Source: Siphonodentalium dalli (lineage: Eukaryota; Mollusca; Scaphopoda; Gadilida; Siphonodentaliidae). From it: DNA of 64,000 nt. Shown here in pieces: positions 1 to 11,205 of the stretch (within the stretch, counting starts at the first letter, position 1; the number at the start of each line of letters is the position of its first letter). Under the pieces are notes generated by a model. It made no database searches. It was not told where the DNA came from and saw nothing but the letters and a program-made list of their open reading frames with translations. A program made the position numbers and the translations under genes. Where the stretch lies: the NCBI GenBank assembly GCA_032622095.1, contig CP136061.1:96781345-96845344 (forward strand), read 5' to 3'.

Positions 1-515
1 GTGTGTTTTAAATCAGGTTTAACCATAGATGACGAATGCATCACTTAATAGACATGCATGGAGTCTCGGGTTTACACCACATATTTAGCTGTCAAACGAC
101 AGTTTAAACGTAGAGGTTTCTGTAAACCAGATTTGAACCGGGTATGACGAATCCGTCATATAGCCGGCATATTTTAAAGACAGACCTAGTAATTTTAGCG
201 TATGCATTATATCCACAATCAACTGTGCTTCATCGCTGTAGAAATCCCAATGATACAGATATTTTGAGCGGTCTGTGTGACAAACTAATAAATCACTTGA
301 TTTGGAAGCAACGGACAATTTTCTCTTCTCAATTGCGCACATTGAGATACATTGTATGGCCACCACCTATATAACACGCTGGAACCTGAGCTTTATTCTC
401 ATGTTTTAAATGGGCCTTTTAGGAATTTACGTCCGACATAACATGTCCCATTCTCTCTAACACCATGACAACCACAATCCTATCTTCGGCGACATTCCCG
501 TCACAGTTTTTATAC
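1..515. other. Non-coding stretch, nothing recognised
   Basis: No domain, tandem repeat or terminal inverted repeat is visible here. The reading frames are short, overlap on both strands and have no coding look. Confidence 0.5.
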
Positions 516-860
516 GCCCATTTTGAAGAAAAAAACCGGAACGTATTATGTTATTGGTTAGTCCGTCCGCCCGTTCGCTTTTTTCGTTTCAGGATGATAA
601 CTTTAGTAAGTCTGAACAGAATGAAATTTGGTATATGGGTTTACTATAGTATAGTACAACATGCAGGTCAAGTGCGAATTTGGGTTCTGCCCGCCAATTT
701 TCACCAGAGCTGCGGCCCTTTTTGTTGTAATTATTTATACACAATTTTCGTTTTCCGGATGATAACTTTAGTAAGTTTGAACTGAATGGAGAGACATCTG
801 GTATGTGAGTTTATTAGCCAAAAATACAGGTCAAGTTCGATTTTTGGTTTCCAGGTCGTA
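516..860 (+). mobile_element. Fragment of Helentron-like repeat (family 2)
   Basis: The start matches the 5' end of the element at 49728: a CCATTTTGAAGAAAA word, then TATTATGTTAT, then a run of GTCCGTCCGCCCG. The phrase GATGATAACTTTAGTAAG occurs twice (about 592 and 759), each followed by a form of TTTGGTATATGGGTTTA and then CAGGTCAAGT. This makes about one and a half copies of a ~170-bp unit. The 3' hairpin of the family is missing, so this is a truncated copy. No protein is encoded. Confidence 0.5.
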
Positions 861-1303
861 TCGTTAGTTTTAGTTATCTTATTGTTTTCAAATATGGTAT
901 ATTGATTTATTACATATCTATCAACGTAATTCGCATGATCGCACGACGTTCCAGGCGTGTGATAATTCTCAGAATCGCACTAGTGCAATCTGTCGACGGA
1001 ACTATTTCATTCAGTGTTGTTAGACTGGCTCTCGTCGTTACTATTTTTACTTTTTCAACTTTTCATATCACTTGCCGAAATCGCAGCGCGCTGATTGGGT
1101 TATATTTTTGGAAAATCTGGGGAAAACCCAATTGACACCTTTGAGCGGGTCAAGATGGGTCAAGTTCACTCGCAGATAGACGGGCTGTCTAATTGTTGCG
1201 TTAACCCTAAAATGCCGTTAAAACTCAATTAAATTCACATTTTCTGTACCGGAGATTTACGATTGTGAATCAACTTACTGTAATACGTAGATATGTAATA
1301 AAA
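861..1303. other. Non-coding stretch, nothing recognised
   Basis: No recognisable gene or repeat. It lies between the Helentron-like fragment and the foldback next to the LINE relic. Confidence 0.4.
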
Positions 1304-1467
1304 ATAGAACCGCATGAGTGTCTGGATTCTGACGAATTATCGCACTCGATTTGTTGGCGGAACGCGATACCTCTCGTGCGGGACTGCGTCCCGTACTCGA
1401 GGTATCGCTCCGCCAACAAATCTCGTGCGATAATTTCGTCAAAATCCAGACACTCATGCGGTTCTAT
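1304..1467. repeat. Foldback (near-perfect inverted repeat), 164 bp
   Basis: Positions 1304-1320 (ATAGAACCGCATGAGTG) are the exact reverse complement of 1451-1467. Pairing continues inward with few mismatches to a centre at about 1385, where GCGGGACTGCGTCCCGT forms the turn. Each arm is about 80 bp. It directly abuts the readable part of a LINE reverse-transcriptase tail and has probably inserted into or next to it. Several short frames run through the arms on both strands. They are artefacts of the symmetry. Confidence 0.85.
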
Positions 1468-1770
1468 CTATTACTCGTTATGGCCCTTTGTAGAGATCAT
1501 AGATTACCTATTGAGGTTGGTGACTGGTATGACATTGACATCCCAAAAAGAACATGTACAATGTGTGGGTCAGGCCTAGGCGATGAATACCATGTTATTT
1601 TTGTGTGCCCAAGAGTGAGACATCTTAGAAAGAAATATAGTGACCCATACTACTACCAAAGACCAAGCGTCTATAAACTATCCAAACTATTCACTAATGT
1701 GGAATTGAAAACAATGCAAAATCTGAGCCTGTTTATAAAGGAAATGAACCACTGTTGTATTGAAAAGTAG
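1468..1770 (+). pseudogene. C-terminal end of non-LTR retrotransposon reverse transcriptase (zinc-ribbon tail)
   Basis: About 100 residues are readable up to a stop at 1768-1770. The visible pattern is R-x-H-R-L-P-I-E-x-G-x-W, then C-x2-C, GDEYH, x4, C-P. This is the zinc-binding tail seen after the polymerase and thumb domains of LINE reverse transcriptases, especially mollusc RTE/CR1-like copies (family knowledge). The endonuclease, the palm with its YxDD motif and the thumb are absent. The reading frame upstream is the 164-bp foldback, so this is a 5'-truncated dead copy. A candidate 3' tail lies near 3530-3560, but the link is uncertain. Confidence 0.6.
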
Positions 1771-3475
1771 CCACTATCACCGTTCATGAGAGATAGACTT
1801 CTCAGAAATGTTGACTGCTTTTTAATATATATAATTCCCAAGTTAAAAAGATATATTAATTGATAGTATTATTAATAATATATTAATTTAATACATGTTC
1901 ATATTTATAACATAGTACTATGCTGCAATTATATAACTACTTAGCATCATATCATGTTATATACATGCATGTATACGTAGATATACAGTGTATATAAAGG
2001 CACATCCTAATACTAGTAGCACAATAGTATTCTCTACTATGGACTTGATTCATTTAATCATGTCATGATACTTTTGTTAGTTTAACCCTTGGATTCATCG
2101 GCTAAGTTCATAACTTGGTACTCATTTTGATCTGTGACTCTTGATGAGGATAAAGATCACTTAACCACATATTGGGAACTCACCCAATGACTTGAAGATA
2201 ATAATACTTATTAACTTTACTTCATTCATATTTATATGGTAATCTCTATGTACCATTATGCACAGATACAGTTTTCATTAACACTGTCTTATGTGCATAT
2301 CTAATTATAGAATCAATAAATTAAGCTAATATTAATATTTACACCAGTAGACTTGTACTGTGATAAGGCAACATTGTGAATCATTATAAATTATACCATA
2401 TTGCATTATTGCTATTATTATTTACATGTGCAATCACACAATATATTATGCCCAAACAAATTGTTAATGCGCTCTATAGTTGCATGTATGCACACATGGC
2501 ATGAGCCAGTTAATTTGTTTCATAAAATGGCATTAGTAAATACTGAATACTGTCAGATCCAACACTAGTCATGATTAAACGATTAAATGAGATTAATATT
2601 ATTACTGAACCAAGTAAATTTACTAGACTTAATTGATGATTATACTGTGAAATTTCCACCTTGGAACTTTAGATATTCTTTTTAATACATATTGATGATT
2701 AAAGCCATGTACATGTACATGTAGACAAAACAAAACAAAATCATCACAAATGAATGATATACTTAAGGAGAAAATGTAACCCCATCCTGGGACTAATATA
2801 GTTATAATTAGTCCCAGCTCCACCTAACCGCAGAAGCCTCCCAAATAGCTTTCGGTGTAAATCCACTGAAAAGGCTAGCTTTTCTGAAGGCCAATGATAA
2901 CTGTTGTGCAAACTGATCTATGCAGAGCTTTTTTTAACCATAGTGCTACCAATGTATGAAACTTATGACTCTATGAATAATAAGTTATGATTGGTAACCT
3001 TTTTGGAACTGGTAGTATTAAACAGTCACTCATTTTGTATGTGCTCAGTGTAACTTACTGCCTGTCGTGGCCCCTTGGTAAACATTTATTCTAAATTCAC
3101 CCTAAATTCAATGTTTTAACATAATCTTAGAATTTGTGTTAGAGGATCGCATTGGATTCTCAGTAAATTGTTAAAATACTAGAGATAATACAGCATGTAT
3201 ATAACATTCAATATTGTAATTTTAACTAAATACATGCTTCCCATAGAACATAATCACAGCACATTGGTATGCATACTAGTGGGGAACCAAAAGAGCTGCG
3301 ACAGAAGAGTGAGAACTTACTGATCACATACAAAATGAACAGCTACGACCGTATTGTTTTGTACCAGTAATTATCCCTTATTGCACTATGCACTGCATGT
3401 ATGGTCAGTTGTGCAACATGAATACATGTGTATCTCTTCCACAGATACATTTGCACACGTGACAAGTATTACAAT
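1771..3475. other. AT-rich non-coding stretch
   Basis: This is an AT-rich tract with many TTAAT and ATTAATA words and ACATGTACATGTA at about 2708. No coding signal, terminal inverted repeat or tandem array was seen. It may include the 3' untranslated part of the LINE relic and later insertions. Confidence 0.4.
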
Positions 3476-3560
3476 TTACTGTATATATGTTATAATATAC
3501 TGTCTTTGTATGTCAATTGTAATGACGTTAAGACAAAATAAAATTGAATTGAATTGAATA
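3476..3560 (+). mobile_element. Probable LINE 3' terminus with (TTGAA)n tail
   Basis: The sequence GTAATGACGTTAAGACA is followed by AATAAAATTGAATTGAATTG. A GACGTTAA-type 3' end running into a short oligonucleotide microsatellite is typical of mollusc LINE and SINE insertions (family knowledge). It may close the retrotransposon whose reverse-transcriptase end lies at 1468-1770, but the 1.7-kb gap is long for a 3' UTR. Confidence 0.4.
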
Positions 3561-4433
3561 GAAAATACCGCGGCTGTATTTGTCAACGCCCTGACGATGC
3601 TCTTGTTATAATTTTTAATGCTGTCATAAAGCCTTCGACGACCAGTTTCACAATGAGCTGTTCCATATTTATTTCTCGATAATGAATTATTCAAGTGCCA
3701 CCTTACGTTTGCGTGGGTATTCGGGACTCATGTGTGTTAAAGGGGACTGTACACTAAATCCGGCCATTTATGGGACCAGCTCCTGTTATACTCAACAAAA
3801 TATATGCAACAAATGAATGAATTTGGGCCATGGATTAGTGCATGGTTCATACGTTATGTATCAGTCAGAATAATCTGGGCAAGAAGGTACACTCTAAAAT
3901 ATGTTTTACTTAGATAGCCCAGAGTTAGCCCCCTCCCATTTAAGTCGGTCAAATTATTTTAATATTAATTAACAATACATGTAGGTTGACTCTGTTTTTT
4001 TCGCATTTCCTCCACGTGGGCCGCGATGCGTTTGGATTTGATTTTGAATTTTCCATGGTTCGTAAATAGTATGTTATAAATATCAAAGTTGTGTAACTAA
4101 CAATATATACGATACTTCGCTTCACTCCCCTCTTTCATTTTGGCTGATGTATGGTATACAATACCAATTAACTTGACAAACGTTCTTCCTTCCTGCACTC
4201 TAACCCTCTACCCCCTCCTAGAACAATATTTTTTTCGGATTTAACATGTTATCCCCGTCTGCTAAATTTACCCCATATGGTATCTATTCTGATACCAAGA
4301 GTAACTTTCTTATTCCGAGGAAAAGATTGATAAAAGCCTTTCAGGCTTGTTGTCGTATCCCCGTTTTTTAACATGTGTTGTAAAATTATGTCAATTTGTT
4401 TGTTTGAAAATTAAATATTGTTTACACTAAGTC
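3561..4433. other. Non-coding stretch, nothing recognised
   Basis: No coding or repeat structure was recognised. Confidence 0.4.
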
Positions 4434-4532
4434 GGTTAATGGAATCGCTACTGGACATTCGTAAACTAAATGGTCTCGGGCTACGCCCTCGACCATCTAG
4501 TTTACCAATGTTCAGTAGCTCTTCCGTTAACC
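4434..4532. repeat. Foldback, ~99 bp
   Basis: GGTTAATGGAA at the left end pairs with TTCCGTTAACC at the right. Inside, CTACTGGACATTCGTAAACT pairs with AGTTTACCAATGTTCAGTAG. The centre TCGGGCTACGCCCTCGA resembles the turn of the foldback at 1304 (GGGACTGCGTCCC), so the two may be related. There is no coding content. Confidence 0.75.
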
Positions 4533-4949
4533 CTGACAGAACACCCACCATAATAATGGTTTATAGCGGGAACATTTATTTTAAGCGGTCTGGCAACTCA
4601 GTCCTAGATAACAGCTCAGACTCAGTGAGATATAACACATGTGTATTGATTTGGTTGTCAGCGGACAAATATTACACGGCCTGCAATATCTATGCAAATC
4701 GCCAAATACACGATATTTACAGAGATTACATGTACATGTATGTATATCCACCCTTATCAGCAATATTTATCTCACAGTTAACAATAAATAACCTAAATAT
4801 CATAATTATATACTAATTAAACATAATCATAACATTTATCGATATCTCTGCGCTATGATCTTTGGTCACGGGCCGATAACATACGTCTTACTAAAAAATA
4901 ATAGGCCGCGTTTAGGGGCTAATTATGTGATAAAACGGATTTCGTCCAT
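4533..4949. other. Non-coding stretch, nothing recognised
   Basis: No coding or repeat structure was recognised beyond an ACATGTACATGTATGTATA word near 4730. Confidence 0.4.
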
Positions 4950-5240
4950 TCATTTTTGTCCAGTTATGGAGCTCCATATATCAACCATCGGTGGTCGGAT
5001 TTGAATGATATTTTGCTGATGACCCAACACAGGTGGGATAGGATATTTACATACAACAGGGTGCGATATTTATGGGGGACTTACTAGTGGGCACTATCTC
5101 GGTCATCGATGGTCGGAATTGAATGATCTTTGGTATTCTGATGAACCATCCAAGTGTAAAGGCTATTTTATACAACGTGTTTCGTATTCGTTATGGGGCT
5201 CTCTGAATCGCAGTCATCGTAGATCGCGTTTTAAGTACCA
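4950..5240 (+). repeat. Degenerate tandem repeat, ~120-bp unit, about 2.4 copies
   Basis: Each unit has TATGGRGSCTC, then about 30 bp on, CATCGRTGGTCGGAWTTGAATGAT, at roughly 4966, 5070 and 5193. It continues with a CTGATGA-CCAA-rich segment. The copies are clearly diverged. No protein function is implied. Confidence 0.5.
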
Positions 5241-7063
5241 TTACTATACTCATGCGGCAGAAACACTATCCACGTGTAGCATTTTTTTTTTATGTTTTTA
5301 TTCAGATCATTTTTAATTTCATCTTGTGATAATAGACTTATTCAATAGAGCATGCATATATAACGTTTTCAAAATATTTTCAGATATATATGAATATACA
5401 TGTGTATATGATTAAGTGTCATTTGTATGTAGAATAACCGTGTATACAACCAGTATTTTTTTAATAATCAGTGTATTTGAGAAACGGCGATATTTATAGT
5501 CACTTATTTCTGAATTGCCTTGGGGGATGTCATTAAGTCCATATTGTGAGCATGTTTGAGTAATAGGTTCACTCAGAAGTAAATATCGACTCGTTTCATT
5601 TGCTAAGAATTGCTTTCAGGGCTTTCCATCGTTCCCTATATTTTTTACTTCTATCGTTCAAGGAATATGTGTTTAGAATTTCAATTTTTTTATAATATTT
5701 AAAAATTTCAATAAGTCCATTTTCAGTTGGGTTGGTAGATCAAATTTTACATGAGTATATAAATTTCCTATACAAGATTGTACAGATATCCAGAGTACCA
5801 TTGGCATTTATGTCTCCATGCATACCTAACACAATATATGCTGGTTTTAATTCTAACGTGATATTACACTTTTCTTTTAACCCATGCTGGAGTTGAATTA
5901 GAACTCATTTGGAATTAGGCCAATCCCAAAAGATTCTTGAAAACTGGGAGACCTCGAACCGTCAGATGATTGCATATTAGAATGGATCGTGTATATATTA
6001 TGACACAATTGAGTCTGTTCCATTCAATGTATTTTCCACAAAACAACTGACAACAAACCACTCACAATCTCGCTGTGTCGGGCACATGTAGCTGATATAC
6101 GTGCATAACAACATTTCTTTTAAACTGAGAATATTTCGCCAATATATAGCGCCATGAATAGAGGAGCACCTGGACATTTCTTTAAAACATCTGTATCTTC
6201 ATGGAGATATGATAGCCAAGTGCCATCAAAATCTTAGCCTGGCCCACTAGGTTAATTGATACATCTCTATAGATGTAAAACATAATAGTCGTCTTTTATT
6301 TTTGCGACCTAATGTGTTTATGATGTTCATGTTTCAGATCATAACGTCTGTCGTATACGCAGTTGTAAATGAATAAATACTTTTTTATTGGTGGAACGGA
6401 TTAATCGCGATAAACAAAATGACAATCGGCAAGATGAGCCACTACTTATATTCCATGTTTTGTGATGCTATTTGAATATACAATTTATGAGAATACGAGT
6501 AACACTTTGAGCAAGAATATCTTCTATTCACACCAAATATCCACAGTATGCAGAGGGTTTCACATCACTTTAACATGGGCAACCCTGCTAGTATATACAT
6601 GTAATATATATAACGAAATTGCATACAAGTGTGTACACATCCTAAGGGTGGTTGGACAACTTTTCAGCATGAAAAAATACAACTGTTTTTCTTGAAGGTG
6701 TCTTTATATCCTCTTCGGTTGTGATAAGGAAATCAGTATTGCTGTTTTTAACCCCAGCCGTTTTGAAATCGTTTTTATTACATGATCCTACCCTTTGACT
6801 TCCGGTTTGTCGTCCGTTTACTATGGCTTCCATTATTTTTTCAACAAAACTCTAACGAATGAAGCGTTTGTGAAGTTATTTAATTAAATATACGCCATTA
6901 AATGCGTGAGAGTCTTTTTTTTTAACTGGGACTATTTCTTTACTCGGGCAAACAATGCATTGTTACGTGAAACGTCATCGCTGGCCTTATAGAAGCCGAT
7001 GTTAGTTTTTACGTCCCATTTGTTGATTTATGCATTTATTATCGAGGTTTTGGATCATGTAAT
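5241..7063. other. Non-coding stretch, nothing recognised
   Basis: AT-rich DNA without a recognised domain, tandem array or terminal repeat. Confidence 0.4.
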
Positions 7064-7190
7064 AAATAGAATCCACAATTCGTCCCCAGTTTATAGCGGA
7101 ATTTCAAAACTCGTCCAGTAAATTAGGATTTACTGGACTCGTTTTATAAATTTCGCTAATGACTGGGGACTCGTTATAGATCCTCTATTT
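7064..7190. repeat. Foldback A, ~127 bp
   Basis: The left arm runs AAATAGA, TCGTCCCCAGT, TAGCGGAATTT, CTCGTCCAGTAAAT. The right arm is its imperfect inverse: ATTTACTGGACTCG, AAATTTCGCTA, ACTGGGGACTCG, CTCTATTT. It is placed directly before a second, related foldback. Confidence 0.65.
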
Positions 7191-7229
7191 CCTTGCTATA
7201 ATGTGATTGTGTGATAAAAATTATCTCAA

Positions 7230-7334
7230 ATTCGTCGCAATTTCATACGAAATTGATTAACCCCGTCCATTAACTTCGGCTCGAATCGAACTTAGTGCAT
7301 TTGGTTAATACTTTCGTATAGAATTACGACTCAA
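7230..7334. repeat. Foldback B, ~105 bp
   Basis: The left arm ATTCGTCGCAATTTCATACG with GATTAAC pairs imperfectly with GTTAAT, CGTATAGAATTACGACTCAAT on the right. Both this element and its neighbour (7064-7190) are followed by GATCCTCTAT, which suggests a duplicated or shared structural family. Confidence 0.5.
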
Positions 7335-8170
7335 TAGAGATCCTCTATGTATGTAAATTATATTCTTTCCCCCAAAACAATTTTTTTCAAACACGACTTG
7401 CGCGTTGCACATCACAAATCGCGTTAAAGTCGGGGAACAATAAAACTCCCCCACGAGTGTCTTTTAGTGATTCTTACCAAACGAACACCCGACAGAAGGA
7501 ACTATACCCCCGACAAATGTCGTTTACGGAACTACCCAATGAGTACTTAGTAAAGTCGTTGAAACTTTTTGTTCATGGTGTCGTTTGACAAAATTCAATG
7601 TCTACTTTTCAAGTAAATTCATCTGCCAGACACAAACTTGGTGGCGGAGACAAATAGCAACCCGAAACAACGTGTATGGATTGCTCGCTCAGCAAACAAA
7701 CGCTTATTGACAAGCATAATATGTGTACCAACTTTCGAAAAATCAACACACTAGTACTTCGCCACAATAAGAACAGATGATGATGTGATCAATGTCTGCA
7801 AATAGCAGGGATGTGAGTGCGATTCACTCCGGATTCTTTGTCTCGGTGTTTAGCCGGACAATGAGCACCGTGTCCACCGAAGACGAATCACATTTCACGG
7901 TGTTAAGATCTTCGATTATCGATGCGGCCTTTGTGCAAATATTACATTTTCCAATCAATTGTTATGTCACTCTACACAGAATCAATGTCCACTCTATTAT
8001 CTCGAGACTGGGAATTGGTTATCGCCTGCAACTAAGTGCGGACTCTGTATTTGAAGATGTCGATAATTGTCTGCAATCACATCCTTTTCTCAAGAAAATC
8101 TTCGATTTATCATGCCGTTCCAATCATAGTTTGATTTGATATCTGCGATAGGATAATCTATAGCTGTGTC
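7335..8170. other. Non-coding stretch with one unsupported reading frame
   Basis: A 115-residue frame (7792-8139, +) is open from an ATG but shows no motif, signal peptide or similarity that I recognise. I do not call it a gene. Confidence 0.35.
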
Positions 8171-8262
8171 CACACTGGGATACCCGACGGGTGTGTTCCG
8201 CTTTCATTATGGGGTACACACTGGGATACCCGACGGGTGTGTTCCGCCTTCGTTGTGGGAGA
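8171..8262 (+). repeat. Two tandem copies of a 46-bp unit
   Basis: The phrase CACACTGGGATACCCGACGG starts at 8171 and again at 8217, followed each time by GTGTGTTCCGC. The second copy differs mainly in its last third. Confidence 0.8.
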
Positions 8263-8620
8263 CTGTATTATAGGGTGCATTCGAAATTCAATATTAAACA
8301 AAATAGCGTCTTTTGTGTTGCGCTTTTCGTTCCAAACATGTTATGTTATACACTATAATCTAAATAGAATGCGAGATAGGTTGCATAAATCTAGCCTGGA
8401 GCCATAAATACGTGTTTAAATAAATGTATGTTATATCTCTTCCTGGTCCCACATCCAACAGCAACACAGTACTATGAAGCTAGTTTTGAAGGCACGTTTG
8501 CATATATAGAAAATAATTGGAGAAAATAATAATTTTCTATTGACAGAAGTTCATGTCGGTATGTTAGACATAACCTTTATTCAGCGACGGCCCCTTTGTG
8601 CGCTTCACGCAGTTTGATCG
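8263..8620. other. Non-coding stretch, nothing recognised
   Basis: No coding or repeat structure was recognised. Confidence 0.4.
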
Positions 8621-9116
8621 TTTAAAAATTTGGAATAAAAAACAATTTCAATTAAAAAATTGAATTTTGTTTTAAATTAATTGTTTAGCTCCTTGCTCAA
8701 TTAATTTATGATTTTATTTATTTAATTGAATTTAAATAAAAGAAAAACTAACGCCGTTATAACCTCCGCAAGGGTACCACGAGTCACCAAACAAAATTTG
8801 GTTGAAATCGACCCAGGGGTCTGGGAGAAAAATCCGAACAGACAGATCCTACTATTTTGATGTATATAAATATAGATACACCCCTGAATTACATCCAGGG
8901 ACGTAGCTAGATGATATTGTTGGGGTGTCCACGTTATATATGGTGTTTTGGGGGTTTCCACCTTATAGAGGGTGTTTTGGGGTTTCCACCTTATAGATGG
9001 TGTTTTTGGGGTTTCGAAAAAAAAAACAATGATAAATGAGATATATTTTTAAAGATGTGTAAGGAGCGCAGTGACGTCATGTTCGCTGGTTAAACGTATC
9101 AGGTAACAGTGACGTC
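8621..9116 (+). repeat. Duplicated ~490-bp block, copy 1
   Basis: This block is repeated in the same orientation at 13225-13708 with high similarity. In order both have an AAACAATTTCAATTAAAAAA tract, TTAGCTCCTTGCTCAATTAA, ACGCCGTTATAACCTCCGCA, a GACAGA-rich bit, GGACGTAGCTAGA, three short TTCCACCTTATAGA-GGTGTTTT units (~33 bp) and GTGTAAGGAGCGCAGTGACG. Copy 1 has a small duplication (CATCCAGGG region, ~8890) not found in copy 2. It is non-coding and probably a dispersed transposon. Confidence 0.85.
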
Positions 9117-9515
9117 ATGTTCGCTGGTTAAACTTATCAGTGAACAAAGTGAGGTCATGGTCACCCGGTTACACAGGTCAGGGATCACAGTTACGTCATG
9201 TTCGCTGGTTACACCGGTCAGGGAACTCAGTGAAGTCATGTTCGCTGGTTGCATTGATCAGGGAGCAGTGACGTCATGTTTGCCGGTTACATTGGTCAGG
9301 GAACAAACATAGTGATGTCATATTCGCTAGGTACACTGGTCAGGGAACACAGTGACGTCATATTCGCCGATTGTACTGGTCAGGGAACACGGTAAAGTCA
9401 TGTTCGCTGGTTACACTGGTCAGGGAGCAGTGACGTCGTGTCGTGTTCACTGGTTAAAATGACCTGGGAACAAAGTGACGCCATAGTCGCTGCTTACGTT
9501 GGTCAGGGATCATGT
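9072..9515 (+). repeat. Minisatellite, ~44-bp unit, ~10 copies, with CRE-like TGACGTCA sites
   Basis: The consensus unit is roughly CAGTGACGTCATGTTCGCTG, then GTTACACTGGTCAGGGAACA. The palindrome TGACGTCA, the classical CREB/ATF binding site, is intact at 9072, 9110, 9269 and 9353. It is altered by one or two bases in the other units (GAGGTCA, GAAGTCA, GATGTCA and similar). The sister block at 13225 has only about one and a half units, so the array expanded in this copy. There is no gene next to it, so regulatory activity is not implied. Confidence 0.85.
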
Positions 9516-10594
9516 TCGCGAGTTTTGATTCTCAATAAAAAAAAACAGGGGACTGAGAATCCATAAACGGGACGGACTGAGATACCTCGATTTTACTAGT
9601 GTGTATCACTGTCGACTACGTCCATGCGGCAGCAACTTGCTTTATGGCCTTTATCGCAATCAAATCGATAGTATCTCAAGGACGGACTTTACGACCGGGT
9701 GGGAGTTTTGGGGTGTACCCCACAATTTTTAACAGTTTGAAATCATCGAAACAAAATCATTACTGGAAGGCTCCAGCAACATATCGTTAATTTGTTATGT
9801 GGGCTGTATGGCATCTGGTACCATGTTATATAATCCGGGGTCAATTGAAACAAGAATTAAATAATTTGTGAAGGCAGATGTAGGTCAAAATATACACTAA
9901 TGACATAGAATGCCATGGTTTGGGGGGGGGGGGTGGAATTAGCATTTTTGCTGGCAAATTGGCTCCTGATCTTTCGCATTTTCTTTATACCGTCGCCGAT
10001 AAAATGCAAATTCAACAACAACTGTTCGCGAGACTCATTGAGGAAACTGATGAACTTGTCTTTGCCTGAATACAAATCTTTCACTATTAGATTAGCGTAC
10101 ATGTGTGTCCATTGTTATCTTCTTTTCTTAACGATATCGTGCTCCCAAAAGCGTCTTGGTCTCATATATGTCTTCTTTTATTGTAGACGCACAACGCCTT
10201 CCATGAAAACGTCCTCTTCGTTAGATGAATCCGTAGAGAAAGGATTATATGTAAACACAAATATTTCCTTGCGCATCCGCTAACAGACGCGGCAAAGCTA
10301 AACGAATCTATGTGAAAGCATAACGCGGATATCCGCCGAACGCATCCGTAAAACGCATGCGCTAATCGGACGTACATGGAAGCAGCTTAAGAAATCTAAT
10401 AGTATACATAGATAAATTGCTTGGAAAGGCGATTAAACAACAAACGCAATGGCTTTTGTTAAGTTTGCTCCCCTAATAGTTACTACCAACTAATATATTC
10501 AACCCAGACCACAAAGTACATAATTATCGACGAAATTTAGTCTCTGTACATTAAAGATGCATAATCCGAATTAACGCTCCTAAATTACTATTTA
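9516..10594. other. Non-coding stretch, nothing recognised
   Basis: A poly-G run lies near 9920. Opposing frames near 9857-10283 overlap each other and show no domain. I see no supported gene. Confidence 0.4.
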
Positions 10595-10690
10595 TTTGGC
10601 TTCGGCCTTCGGGGGGGGGGGGGGGTAAACAATGTTTGATTCGAGTGGAGTAAACACCAATGCTCAGAGTGATCAGATAATTATTTTTGA
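10595..10690 (+). repeat. Fragment related to the foldback family at 62.7 kb
   Basis: The phrases CTCCTAAATTACTATTT, TTTGGCTTCGG, a 16-17-base poly-G run and AATGTTTGATTCGAGT mirror the left arm of the foldback at 62700-63362 (CTCCTAAATTACGATTT, TTTGGCTTTGGGGG, ATATTTGATTCTAGT). Only one arm is recognised here. Confidence 0.5.
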
Positions 10691-10929
10691 AATGTTATTT
10701 CCAGAGATATGTTATTTTTGGCGGCCTGGCAACTATTCCCCCCAAGACAAAATTCGGATAAAGATGGATAGCTCTAAAATCAAATGGATTTGGGTATTAG
10801 GTATTTGACAATCCGGCCAAATTTCGTTGAACAAAATGTTGATAAATAGCACTGTTTGGGTAATTTCATACTATAGCTGACTGTGGCTAGCATTATTGTT
10901 TTGGCAATTAATCGATTCTGATAACTGAA

Positions 10930-11205
10930 GCGGCATTTCAAGAAATGTTGTTGTTGGAATCTGATAGTATCTCAAACACCGGTTGTCGCATCTGAATGAA
11001 ATTTGGAATGGATATTTATTATTATGAAGACAATGAATGGCGTGTTCAATAGGTTTATTTCGACTTTTCTAGAGTTATTCATCTTTGATCATCTGAAAAT
11101 GCCGGTTTTTCTTCCGTCCAAGCAGATACCACCACCGGTTGTCGGATCTCAATGGAAATTGGTATCCAAATATGTATCATAATTATGGTATACATACTTT
11201 TATAC
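10930..11205 (+). repeat. Diverged tandem repeat, ~155-bp unit
   Basis: CACCGGTTGTCGCATCTGAA at about 10978 recurs as CACCGGTTGTCGGATCTCAA at about 11133, each followed by a TGAAATTTGGAATGGAT-like phrase. A further piece, split by a MITE, lies at 11620-11660 and 12046-12120. The copy at 10990-11070 gives the uninterrupted version of that insertion site. Confidence 0.55.

Noticed and set aside
4434-4532. tRNA-like fold (TCGGGCTACGCCC region)
   Set aside because: There is no cloverleaf, no anticodon arm and no TTC loop. It is a simple foldback.
7792-8139. 115-residue open frame (+) as a gene
   Set aside because: No recognised motif, no splice partners and no repeat-independent support. Frames of this length arise by chance in 64 kb.
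9072-9515. CRISPR array
   Set aside because: The units are contiguous diverged tandem repeats without unique spacers, in a eukaryotic context.
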